From NCBI GenBank assembly GCA_963731585.1, contig CAVSWC010000013.1:310001-374000 (forward strand): DNA of 64,000 bases. The letters are read 5' to 3'. The translations under genes and the position numbers were made by a program. The stretch's first letter is position 1, and every line of letters starts with the position of its first letter. Origin of the DNA: CANKHA01 sp963731585 (GTDB lineage: Bacteria; Pseudomonadota; Alphaproteobacteria; Rhizobiales; Xanthobacteraceae). The notes beneath the pieces were generated by a model. It ran no database searches. It worked only from the letters and a program-made list of their open reading frames with translations, and was not told the DNA's origin. Shown piece after piece: positions 46,039 to 54,781 of the stretch.

Positions 46039-47018
46039 CTAATCCAGGCTGATGCCGGCGGCTTTTACCGCCAAAGCCCATTTTTCGATCTCGCTCTTAA
46101 GAAACCGACCGAGATACTCAGGCGGACGCCGGTCCGGTGCGACCACGCTTCCGCCAACCTCGCTGAGGCTTTTCTGAACTGCCGGATCGTCCAACACCGC
46201 CGCCGCGGCGGCATTGAGTTTTTGCACGGCCGCAGGCGGCGAATTGGCGGGCAGAAACAGCGCGAACCACGTAGTGGCCTCAAAGCCGGTCAACCCCTGT
46301 TCATGCGCGGACCGCAGCTCCGGCAGCGCGGATGACCGGCCACGCGATAAGATGGCGATGCCGTTCACCTCGCCGCTTTTGATTTTCGCTATCGGCAGCG
46401 TGACCACCGGGCACTGAAAATCGATTTCTCCCGCCAGCAAAGCTTGCAGTGCCGGCCCGCCGCCATTGAACGCAACGTGCCGTGCCTGAATACCGGCCGC
46501 CTGATTGAAGCGCTCGCAGGACAGATGCGTGGCAGAGCCGATGCCGGCAGAGCCGTAGCGCAACGGTGCCCCGGTCCGGCGCGCGGTGAGGAGAAAATCC
46601 TGCAGATTGGCGGCGGAAAAATCCTGCGAGCAACGACGATGAAGGGTTGCTCCACCAGCAGCGCGACGGGCGCAAAGTCCACATCGGATTTGTAAGGCGG
46701 ATTCTTGAAGACGGATTGGCTGGCGGCGTGGATGCTCGAACTGCCGAAGATGATTTCGTATCCGTCGGGCTCGGCTTTGGCCACGCGCGTGGCCGCGGTG
46801 AGGCCGCTCTTGCCGGCAACATTCTCGACGTTCACGGGCTGCCCGAGCTTCTCCGCCAGCCGCGGGGCAAAGATGCGGGCGATCGCGTCGTCGGCGCCGC
46901 CGGCCGGAAAGCCGACGACCAGCGTCAGCGGGCGCGCCGGCCAATTTTGCGCCGCCGCGGTCGTGACGGACGCCAAGGTTGCAAGCAATAAAATGAGGGA
47001 ACGCGACGAGGATATCAT
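46039..47018 (-). CDS. Bug/TctC-type periplasmic solute receptor (frameshifted)
   Basis: This receptor has a signal peptide (MISSSRSLILLLATLASVTT), then WPARPLTLVVGFPAGGADDA, ENVAGKSGLTAATRVAKAEP and, after a frame change near 46615, GAPLRYGSAGIGSATHLSCE and FNGGGPALQALLAGEIDFQC. It ends PPEYLGRFLKSEIEKWALAV. It belongs to the shorter classical TctC group, like the gene at 47199. It is divergent from that gene, with the two ribosome sites 180 bp apart. Uptake permease candidates are the upstream TctAB genes. Confidence 0.85.
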
Positions 47019-47198
47019 TCGATCTCACCTCTCGCAGTGGAAAACCTAGCGCCAAAGCGCGGGGCAGTAAACGGCGGAGCGGCGTATGCCCGCCTTAGCC
47101 TTTGGTCGTGCGGCGGAATTGGCCCTTTTCAGCGCTCGAGCGATAAGCCAGAATTGCCCCCAACGCGCCTGTTCACAAGGCCGCGGGAGGAGACGACC

Positions 47199-48182
47199 AT
47201 GTCCTTATTCAAGATCGCTGCCGGCGCGATTGCCGGCCTTGCCCTCGCATTCCAAAGCCCCGGCGCCCTGGCGCAGGACTACCCGGCGCGGCCGATCACG
47301 CTGATCGTTCCCTTTGCCGCGGGCGGGCCGACCGACGTGATTTCCCGCATCGTTGGCGAGCATATGTCGCGCACGCTCGGCCAGCAGATCGTGGTCGAGA
47401 ATGTGGTGGGCGCCGGCGGCACTACGGCTTCCGCCAAGGCCAAGAACGCAACCAACGACGGCTATACGCTGATCACCGGCCATATGGGCACGCATGCCGC
47501 CTCGGTCGCGCTTTATCCGAACCTCGCCTACAACCCGTCGACCGATTTCGAGCCGATCAGCATCCTGGCCGGCACGCCGGTGGTCATTTTGGGCAAGAAG
47601 GATTTTCCGGCCAAGGACCTGAAGGAATTCGTCACTTATGTGAAGGCGAATGCCGACAAGCTGAACGCGGCGCATGCCGGCGTCGGCTCGGTGTCGCATA
47701 TCACCTGCCTGCTACTCAATTCTATCATGGGCGTGAACCCGGTGTCGGTGCCGTTCAACGGCACCGGGCCCGCGATGAACGCGCTGCTCGGCGGCCAGGT
47801 CGATTACATGTGCGACCAGATCGTTAACGTGGTGCCGCAGATCAATGCCGGCACCATCAAGGGCTATGCGGTCGGCACCGCCGAGCGCAATCCCGCCTTG
47901 CCGAATCTGCCGACCGCCAAGGAAGCCGGCCTGCCGGACTTCGAGGCGCAGGCCTGGAACGCGCTGTTCGCGCCCAAGGGCACGCCGAAGCCGGCGCTCG
48001 ACAAGCTCAATGCTGCGGCAGTGAAGGCGCTCGACGACGAAAATGTGCGCAAGCGCCTGCTCGAGCTCGGCAGCGTGATCCCGACCAAGGAGCAGCGCAC
48101 GCCGCAGGAGCTGGCTTCGCTGGTGAAAAAAGAAACCGAGCGCTGGTCGAAGGTCATCAAATCCGCGCCGCCGCCGAAGTAA
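47199..48182 (+). CDS. Bug/TctC-type periplasmic solute receptor
   Basis: This 327-residue receptor starts at ATG 47199 (MSLFKIAAGAIAGLALAFQS) behind a strong GGGAGGAGA site. It has the signal peptide, then YPARPITLIVPFAAGGPTDV, ENVVGAGGTTASAKAKNATN, GYTLITGHMGTHAASVALYP, AHAGVGSVSHITCLLLNSIM and AGLPDFEAQAWNALFAPKGT. It is intact and typical of classical Bug proteins. It is followed by a terminator-like hairpin. Confidence 0.93.
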   Translation: MSLFKIAAGAIAGLALAFQSPGALAQDYPARPITLIVPFAAGGPTDVISRIVGEHMSRTLGQQIVVENVVGAGGTTASAKAKNATNDGYTLITGHMGTHAASVALYPNLAYNPSTDFEPISILAGTPVVILGKKDFPAKDLKEFVTYVKANADKLNAAHAGVGSVSHITCLLLNSIMGVNPVSVPFNGTGPAMNALLGGQVDYMCDQIVNVVPQINAGTIKGYAVGTAERNPALPNLPTAKEAGLPDFEAQAWNALFAPKGTPKPALDKLNAAAVKALDDENVRKRLLELGSVIPTKEQRTPQELASLVKKETERWSKVIKSAPPPK

Positions 48183-48204
48183 GCGCGGGACAGTCTGGAA
48201 GGCA

Positions 48205-48230
48205 GGGCGGCCATGCGGCCGCCCTTTGTT
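48205..48230 (+). terminator. Terminator-like hairpin after the Bug receptor
   Basis: A perfect stem AGGGCGGCC / GGCCGCCCT with an ATGC loop follows the stop of the Bug gene by about 22 bp, then TTTGTTGG. The T-run is short, so termination efficiency is uncertain. Confidence 0.6.
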
Positions 48231-48340
48231 GGTTATGGAAACCGTTTATCTAAGCCGCTGTTGCGAACGCCGGCACGGCGCTATCCTTAGCGCCGAGGGT
48301 CGAGTCGAATTAAGGCGCGGAATCCAAGAAGCCAACGATC

Positions 48341-49138
48341 ATGCGGCAATACCATGACCTGATGGAACGTATCCTCGCCGACGGCGCGGAGAAGGGCGAC
48401 CGCACCGGCACCGGCACGCTCTCGGTTTTCGGTCACCAGATGCGCTTCGATCTGGCGGAAGGCTTCCCGTTGGTCACCACCAAGAAGCTGCACGTGAAGT
48501 CCATCATTTACGAGCTGCTCTGGTTCCTGCGCGGCGACACCAATATCGACTACCTCAATGACCACGGCGTCACGCATCTGGGACGAATGGGCGGACGAGC
48601 GCGGCGAGCTCGGGCCGGTCTATGGCAAGCAGTGGCGCTCCTGGCCCGCGCAAGGACGGCGGCACCATCGACCAGATCGCCAATGTGGTCGAGATGATCA
48701 AGCGCAGCCCGGACTCCCGCCGGCTGATCGTCACCGCCTGGAATCCGGCGGAGGTCGACAAGATGGCGCTGCCGCCCTGCCATTGCCTGTTCCAGTTCTA
48801 TGTCGCGAACGGCCGGCTTTCCTGCCAGCTTTATCAGCGCTCGGCCGATGTCTTCCTCGGCGTGCCGTTCAACATCGCCTCTTATGCATTGCTCACGCTG
48901 ATGATGGCGCAGGTGACCGGGCTGAAGCCCGGCGACTTCGTGCATACGCTTCGGCGACGCGCATCTTTATCTCAACCACATCGAACAGGCGCGGCTGCAG
49001 CTCGCGCGCGCGCCTCACGCATTGCCGGTGATGAAGCTCAACCCGGAAGTGAGGGACCTGTTCAGCTACGCCTATGAGGACTTCGTGCTGGAAGGCTACG
49101 ACCCGCATCCGCATATCAAGGCGCAGGTGGCGGTGTGA
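48341..49138 (+). CDS. thyA: Thymidylate synthase (three frame changes)
   Basis: This enzyme makes dTMP from dUMP using methylene-tetrahydrofolate and is usually essential. MRQYHDLMERILADGAEKGD begins at 48341. Then DRTGTGTLSVFGHQMRFDLA and FPLVTTKKLHVKSIIYELLW are clear. The catalytic cysteine lies in MALPPCHCLFQFYV, preceded by SRRLIVTAWNPAEVDK. Three single extra bases (near 48571, 48650 and 48950) break the frame; removing them gives 265 codons including the stop, the family length. It overlaps folA by 4 bp. Because the enzyme is essential unless thyX exists elsewhere, these breaks are probably errors in the sequence. Confidence 0.93.
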
Positions 49139-49654
49139 GCCCACCGAAGGTCGTGCTGGTCGCCGCCGTGGCGGAAAACGGCGTGATCGGCCGCGGCGGC
49201 ACGCTGCCGTGGCGGCTGAAATCCGACATGCAGCATTTCCGCAGGCTGACCGTCGGACGTCCGGTGGTGATGGGGCGCAAGACATATGAATCGATCGGCA
49301 AGCCGCTGAAGGATCGCACCAACATCGTAATTACCCGCGATCGCCATTTCGTCGCGGATGGTGTCGTCGTCGCGAACAGCCTGGAAACAGCCATGGACAT
49401 GGCGCGGGAGGATGCGCGGCAGCGCGGCGCCGATAGCATTGCCATCATCGGCGGCGCGAAGATTTTCAGCAACTGCCTGGCCATCGCCGACCGGCTGGAA
49501 ATCACCCTGGTGCATGCGGCCCCGGCCGGGGACACGTTTTTCCCGTCTATCGACAAGCAAATGCTGGCGGGAAACCGCCCGTATGCGGCAGGACGCCGCG
49601 CCGGGTGATGATGCGGACATGAGCTTCATCACCTATCTACGAGCGCGCCCCTAG
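49135..49654 (+). CDS. folA: Dihydrofolate reductase (probable C-terminal frameshift)
   Basis: This enzyme regenerates tetrahydrofolate after the ThyA reaction, so the thyA-folA coupling is functional. The GTG start at 49135 overlaps the thyA stop. It reads VVLVAAVAENGVIGRGGTLP, WRLKSDMQHFRRLTVGRPVV with VMGRKTYESIG, and IAIIGGAKIFSNCLAIADRL. The listed frame ends early with RPYAAGRRAG at 49608. A neighbouring frame continues GDDADMSFITYLRARP to 49654, which matches the usual DHFR end (FITY-E-R). One extra base near 49570 would restore 173 codons. Confidence 0.9.
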
Positions 49655-49754
49655 GCGCTACAGTATCAACGTGCGTTGTAAGCGGCAGGTCACTCCCCTA
49701 TAACTCATAACTTAATGAATGCAGCCGGGCCCAATGCCCGCGAGGAGACTATTC

Positions 49755-50876
49755 ATGCCTTGGAGTAATCAGGGTGGCGGACCATGGGGGTCCGGCCCCA
49801 AGGGCCCTTGGGGTTCGGGGCCTCAGTCGTCAGGGCCGACACCGCCGGATCTCGAAGATTGGCTGCGCAAGAGCCAGGACAAGCTGCGCACGGTGCTGCC
49901 GGGCGGTTCGCTCGGCGGCAGGGGTTTCGGCATCATTGCCGCCATCGCCATCGTGGTCTGGGGTCTTTCCGGATTGTTTCGGGTGGAGCCCGATGAACTC
50001 GGCGTCGTGCTGCGCTTCGGCCAATACGTGCGTCAGGTGCCGCCCGGCCTGAACTACCACCTGCCTTGGCCGATCGAAGATGCGATCACGCCGAAGGCGC
50101 TGCGCGTCAGCCAGATCGACATCGGCATCCGAAACCTTGCCGATTCACGGCGCGGCGGCACCAGTGCCCGCGACGTGCCGGAAGAGAGCCTGATGCTTAC
50201 GGGCGACGAGAATATCGTCGACGTCGATTTCTCAGTATTTTGGCGTGTGAAGCCGGAGACGGGCGGGGTCGGGGACTTCTTGTTCAACATCCAGAACCCG
50301 GAAGGTACCGTCAAGGCGGTAGCCGAAAGCGCAATGCGGGAAGTGGTCGGCCGTTCAACCATTCAGCCGCTGCTCACCGGCGCACGCCAAGTCACCGAAA
50401 CCGCGGTACAGGACCTGATGCAGCGTACGCTCGACTTTTACGGGTCGGGCATCGTCATCCAGCAGATTCAGATGCAGAAGGTTGACAATCCGGCGCAAGT
50501 GATCGACGCGGCGCGTGACGTGCAGGCGGCGCGCGCGGACCTTGAACGCGCGCAGAACGAAGCCCAGACTTACGCCAATCGCGTTGTGCCGGAGGCGCGC
50601 GGCCGTGCGGCGCAGGTCCTGCAATCCGCGGAAGCCTATCGCGAACAGACGGTGGCGGAAGCTACCGGTCAGACCTCGCGCTTCCTGAAAATCCTCGACC
50701 AGTACCAGAAGGCTCCTGATGTGACGCGCGAACGCATGTATTTGGAAACCATGGAGCGTCTCTTCAACGGCACCGACAAGATCATCATGGACGCGTCGAC
50801 CAACGGCGCCGTGCCCTATCTGCCGTTGCGTGAGCTCGGGCAGCAGCAGCGTCCGGCGCAGGGAGGCACCCGATGA
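49755..50876 (+). CDS. hflK: FtsH-protease regulator HflK
   Basis: HflK is an SPFH/band-7 membrane protein that forms a large complex with HflC around FtsH and modulates membrane proteolysis. The protein from ATG 49755 (MPWSNQGGGPWGSGPKGPWG) has the Gly-rich N-terminal part, one membrane helix (FGIIAAIAIVVWGLSGLFRV), the SPFH domain (ELGVVLRFGQYVRQVPPGLN) and a coiled-coil region ARADLERAQNEAQTYANRVV. A GAGGAGA site precedes the start, and it overlaps hflC by 4 bp. The protein is intact and of family length, 373 residues. Confidence 0.95.
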   Translation: MPWSNQGGGPWGSGPKGPWGSGPQSSGPTPPDLEDWLRKSQDKLRTVLPGGSLGGRGFGIIAAIAIVVWGLSGLFRVEPDELGVVLRFGQYVRQVPPGLNYHLPWPIEDAITPKALRVSQIDIGIRNLADSRRGGTSARDVPEESLMLTGDENIVDVDFSVFWRVKPETGGVGDFLFNIQNPEGTVKAVAESAMREVVGRSTIQPLLTGARQVTETAVQDLMQRTLDFYGSGIVIQQIQMQKVDNPAQVIDAARDVQAARADLERAQNEAQTYANRVVPEARGRAAQVLQSAEAYREQTVAEATGQTSRFLKILDQYQKAPDVTRERMYLETMERLFNGTDKIIMDASTNGAVPYLPLRELGQQQRPAQGGTR

Positions 50877-51820
50877 AAACCGGTATCACCGGCGGCGTCC
50901 TGCTCGTCATCGCGCTGGCGGTCCTGATCGTCGGTTACAGCTCGTTTTATGCCGTCTATCAGACGCAACAGGCGTTGATCGTGCGCCTCGGCCAGCCGGT
51001 ACGGGTCGTGACCGATCCCGGCCTGCATGTGAAAGTGCCGTTCATCGACAGCGTCATCACCGTCGACCGCCGCATCCTCGATCTCGAAGCGCTGCCGCAG
51101 GAACTGATCGCGTCCGACCAGAAGCGTCTCTCGGTGGACGCCTTCGCGCGCTACCGCATTGTGGACGTGCTGAAATTCTATCAAACGCTGGGGTCGATCG
51201 AAGCCGCGAAGTCGCAACTCAACAACATCATGAATTCGGCGCTGCGCCGGGTTCTGGGCGAGGCAACCTTTCAGGAAGTGGTGAAGGAAAACCGCTCGCA
51301 ACTGATGGGCCGCATCCGCGACCAGGTCGATCGCGAGGCGGAGTCCTACGGCATCTCAGTGGTGGACGTGCGTATCCGCCGCGCCGACCTGCCGGAGGCG
51401 AACAGTCAGGCGGTCTATCAGCGCATGCAAACCGAGCGGCAACGCGAGGCCGCCGAATTCCGCGCCCAAGGTGCGCAACGCTCCCAGGAAATCCGCGCGA
51501 GAGCGGATCGCGACGTTACCGTGCTGATCGCCGAGGCCACCTCGAAGGCCGAGCAGACACGCGGCGAAGGCGACGCCACACGTAACCAGATCTTCGCCGA
51601 CGCGTTCAACAGGGACAAAGACTTCTTCTCCTTCTACCGTTCAATGCAGGCCTATGAGACCGCCTTCCAGCACAACGACACGCGCATGCTGCTGAGGCCG
51701 GATTCGGAATTCTTCCGCTTCTTCCTGGCTCCCAGCGGCAAAGGGGCGTCACCGGCTTCCGGCGCTGCCGCCGCACCGGCGCCACAACCGGGAGCGCCGC
51801 AGACGCTGGGCGCAAGGTAA
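50873..51820 (+). CDS. hflC: FtsH-protease regulator HflC
   Basis: This 315-residue SPFH protein partners HflK. It has an N-terminal membrane helix (GITGGVLLVIALAVLIVGYS), the SPFH domain (YQTQQALIVRLGQPVRVVTD) and a C-terminal helical part VYQRMQTERQREAAEFRAQG followed by SRADRDVTVLIAEA-like repeats. Its ATG overlaps the hflK stop by 4 bp (ATGA), so the pair is coupled. DUF2065 follows 28 bp later. Confidence 0.95.
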   Translation: MKTGITGGVLLVIALAVLIVGYSSFYAVYQTQQALIVRLGQPVRVVTDPGLHVKVPFIDSVITVDRRILDLEALPQELIASDQKRLSVDAFARYRIVDVLKFYQTLGSIEAAKSQLNNIMNSALRRVLGEATFQEVVKENRSQLMGRIRDQVDREAESYGISVVDVRIRRADLPEANSQAVYQRMQTERQREAAEFRAQGAQRSQEIRARADRDVTVLIAEATSKAEQTRGEGDATRNQIFADAFNRDKDFFSFYRSMQAYETAFQHNDTRMLLRPDSEFFRFFLAPSGKGASPASGAAAAPAPQPGAPQTLGAR

Positions 51821-51848
51821 GGACAGAGCCATAGCGCCGCGGTGACCC

Positions 51849-52034
51849 ATGTCTGATTTCTTCGTCGCGCTTGGCTTGGTCTTCGTGATCGAGGGATTGA
51901 TGTTTTCCGCCTTTCCGGCCACCGCCAAGCGCGCTATGGAATCAGTTCAGCAGACGCAGGACGGAACCTTGCGGATCGTCGGCATCGTTTCGGCTGTTCT
52001 CGGCATCCTCGTGATCTGGGCGATCCGGGGTTAA
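51849..52034 (+). CDS. DUF2065 family small membrane protein
   Basis: This 61-residue protein (MSDFFVALGLVFVIEGLMFS, then ESVQQTQDGTLRIVGIVSAV) has two membrane helices and belongs to DUF2065, found next to hflKC or degP in proteobacteria. Function unknown. It fits between hflC and degP, likely in the same operon. Confidence 0.92.
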   Translation: MSDFFVALGLVFVIEGLMFSAFPATAKRAMESVQQTQDGTLRIVGIVSAVLGILVIWAIRG

Positions 52035-52219
52035 ACGGCTTCAAAAGCCGCAATTTCGTCCCGATCCGGCGGGAAGCTTACCAAGATCGAGGATTTTTCA
52101 AGCGAAGCGGAATCGAGTCGCGTGCAGAAAACGCGCTATTCTGAGCGCCCGGTTGCTGCCCTTGCATCCATGCATGCACAGGGGCAGTGTCGTGGAAAGT
52201 CGCAGGAGAATTGGCTGCC

Positions 52220-53707
52220 ATGCTTGCTCATCTGACCGACATTGTCCGGCAGGTTGGACGTTGCACGATCGTCACGCTTACCGGCGTGGCCATCGTTCTG
52301 CCCGCCCTGTTTTCGCCGGCGGCGGCGCGCGGCCCCGATGCCATCGCCGACGTCGCCGAGAAGGTGATCGACGCGGTCGTCAATATTTCCACCTCGCAGT
52401 CGCTGGGGGCGAAAGCTTCGCCCACGCCGCAGCTTCCGCCTGGCTCGCCATTCGAGGAATTCTTCGACGAATTCTTCAAGAACCGCCGCGATGGCGACCG
52501 GGGCGGGCGCGGTGGCTCGCCGCGCCGGGTGAATTCACTCGGCTCCGGCTTTATCATCGATGCCGCCGGCATTGTGGTGACCAACAACCACGTCATCTCC
52601 GAGGCCGATGAGGTTCACGTCATCCTCAACGACGGCACGCGCCTGAAGGCGGAAGTGATCGGCCGGGATCAGAAGATCGATCTTGCGGTGCTCAAGGTCA
52701 CGCCCACCAAGCCGCTGAAGGCGGTGAATTTCGGCGACTCCGACAAGCTGCGGCTGGGCGAATGGGTGATAGCGATCGGCAATCCCTTCATGCTCGGCGG
52801 CACGGTGACGGCGGGGATCGTTTCCGCCCGCAACCGCGACATCAACTCCGGACCCTATGACAATTACATCCAGACCGACGCCTCGATTAACCGCGGCAAC
52901 TCCGGCGGCCCGCTATTCAATTTGGAAGGCGACGTGATCGGCGTGAACACCGCGATCATCTCGCCCTCCGGCGGCTCGATCGGCATCGGCTTCGCCGTGC
53001 CATCTAAAACCGTGGTGGCGGTGATCGACCAGCTGCGGCAATACGGTGAGACCCGCCGCGGCTGGCTTGGCGTGAAGATCCAGCCGGTGACCGAAGAGAT
53101 CGGCGAGGCGCTCAACATCAAGCCCGCGCGCGGCACGCTGATCGCCGGCATTGACGATAAGGGCCCGGCCAAGGCCGCCGGCATCGAGACCGGCGACGTG
53201 ATCCTGAAATTCGACGGCAAGGACATCAAGGAAACGCGCGATCTCACGCGCATGGTGGCGGATACACCGGTCGACAAGGAAGTCGAGGTCGTCATCATCC
53301 GCAAGGGCAAGGAAGAGAAGAAGACGGTGAAGGTCGGCCGGCTGGAGGACAGCGACAAGAAGCTTGCTTCCATCACGGCGAATGCGCCGGAAGAAAAGCC
53401 GACGGCGATAAAGAAGGCGCTCGGTCTCGATCTCGCCGACATCAACGACGACCTGCGCAAGAAGTACAACATCAAGGACAATGTGAAGGGCGCGGTGGTC
53501 ACCGCGGTGGAGCAGAATTCATCCGCGGCGGAAAAGCAGATGAAGCCGGGCGACACCATCGTGGAGATTTCGCAGGTCGCGGTGGCGGGCGCGGCGGACG
53601 TGCAAAAGCGCGTCGATCAGCTCAAGAATGAAGGGCGCAGGTCGGCGTTGTTCCTGGTCGCCAATAAGGACGGCGAAACGCGGTTTGTCGCGCTCAATCT
53701 GCAGTAG
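52220..53707 (+). CDS. degP: DegP/HtrA-type periplasmic serine endoprotease
   Basis: This quality-control protease of the periplasm has a signal peptide (VTLTGVAIVLPALFSPAAAR), a trypsin-like domain with catalytic triad His in IVVTNNHVISEADEV, Asp in QKIDLAVLKVTP and Ser in INRGNSGGPLFNLEG, and two PDZ domains (RRGWLGVKIQPVTEEIGEAL and the C-terminal one near VVTAVEQNSSAAEKQMKPGD). The start ATG 52220 is preferred because AGGAGA lies 10 bases upstream; GTG 52187 is longer. It is intact. It works downstream of hflKC-FtsH in envelope proteostasis. Confidence 0.95.
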   Translation: MLAHLTDIVRQVGRCTIVTLTGVAIVLPALFSPAAARGPDAIADVAEKVIDAVVNISTSQSLGAKASPTPQLPPGSPFEEFFDEFFKNRRDGDRGGRGGSPRRVNSLGSGFIIDAAGIVVTNNHVISEADEVHVILNDGTRLKAEVIGRDQKIDLAVLKVTPTKPLKAVNFGDSDKLRLGEWVIAIGNPFMLGGTVTAGIVSARNRDINSGPYDNYIQTDASINRGNSGGPLFNLEGDVIGVNTAIISPSGGSIGIGFAVPSKTVVAVIDQLRQYGETRRGWLGVKIQPVTEEIGEALNIKPARGTLIAGIDDKGPAKAAGIETGDVILKFDGKDIKETRDLTRMVADTPVDKEVEVVIIRKGKEEKKTVKVGRLEDSDKKLASITANAPEEKPTAIKKALGLDLADINDDLRKKYNIKDNVKGAVVTAVEQNSSAAEKQMKPGDTIVEISQVAVAGAADVQKRVDQLKNEGRRSALFLVANKDGETRFVALNLQ

Positions 53708-53730
53708 AGGCAAGCGCGAACTTCTGCACT

Positions 53731-53848
53731 CGTCATGCCCGGGCTCATCCCGGGCATCTCGCTTAGATGGGCAGTGCGCTCCTTATCGAGATGACCGGGT
53801 CATAAGGGCGTTACGCCCGTCTTCGACGGGCTATGCCCGGCCATGACG
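53731..53848. repeat. Palindromic interspersed repeat (second copy, near degP)
   Basis: It starts CGTCATGCCCGGG with a nested hairpin (CCCGGGCTCATCCCGGG), and ends CTATGCCCGGCCATGACG. The 47 bases from 53801 match the right half of the element at 31552-31660 with a few differences. It lies between the convergent ends of degP and serB. Confidence 0.8.
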
Positions 53849-53880
53849 ATCAAGAGCTTTGTCTGCTCGGCTGAGGAAGA

Positions 53881-54781
53881 CTACCCCTCCACAAATTCTT
53901 CCTGCCTATAGCCCTGTAGGTAGAGCAGCGCGGTGAGATCGCCGTGGTCGATGCGCGCATGGGCGGCTTCGGCAACCGCCGGCTTGGCGTGATAGGCCAC
54001 GCCGAGCCCCGCTTGCCGCGATCATCGACAGGTCATTCGCGCCGTCACCCGCGACCAAGGTCGCTTCCTTGGCGATGCCGCGCTGCCGGCGCAGATCGAG
54101 CAATGTCTGCAGCTTGGCCTCGCGCCCGAAGATCGGCTCGCGCACGAGGCCGGCGAGCATGCCGTCGGGGCCCACTTCCAGGGTATTCGATCGGTTCTCG
54201 TCAAAACCGATCATCGCCGCGATGCGATCGGTAAACGACTTGAATCCGCCGGATACCAGGCAGGTGTAAGCGCCGTTGGCCCGCATGGTCATCACCAGCG
54301 TGCGCGCGCCTGGCGTCACGCTGATGCGGTCGCGGATGACCTCGTCGATCACGGTCACCGGCAAACCCTTCAGCAGCGCTACGCGTTCGCGCAGCGCCGG
54401 CTCGAAGGCGATCTCCCCGCGCATCGCGCGCTCGGTGATGGAGGCGACATGCGTTTTCCGATTCACGAAGTCGGCCAGTTCGTCGATGCATTCCTGTCCG
54501 ATCATGGTGGAATCCATGTCGGCCAGGAAAAGCTGCTTGCGCCGGCCAGTGGCAGGTTGCACCACTATATCGATGCCGCCGGAAAACCGTTCGTGCAGCA
54601 TACTGGCAATCGCGCGGCTCTCCGCCTCCGGCGGCGGGGTGAAAGGGATGTCGGCGGCGATGTTGTGCGCCAGCCATTGCGGCTTGCCCGCGCCCGGCAA
54701 TTCGACACGCGCCGCGTCGACAAGAGCCGTGTAGACGGCAGGCTTGGCAGGATTGGAGATCAGGGTGGCGACGTGAGTCAT
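53881..54781 (-). CDS. serB: Phosphoserine phosphatase (one frameshift)
   Basis: This HAD-family enzyme makes L-serine, the last step of serine synthesis. The start ATG 54781 gives MTHVATLISNPAKPAVYTAL and a small N-terminal domain. The HAD motif is QLFLADMDSTMIGQECIDEL (DxDST), later GDGANDLSMIAASG. An extra G near 54018 breaks the frame; after it the natural end reads GLGVAYHAKPAVAEAAHARI and then QEEFVEG before TAG at 53881. With the correction it is exactly 300 codons. Its start overlaps the miaA start on the other strand. Confidence 0.93.

Noticed and set aside
48341..49138. thyA as a true pseudogene
   Set aside because: Three single-base insertions restore exactly the family length, and the coupled folA is nearly intact. 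Sequence error is more likely.
54449..54772. Upstream extension of miaA to 54449
   Set aside because: It is antisense to serB. MiaA homology begins with VLIAGPTASGKS shortly after 54773.
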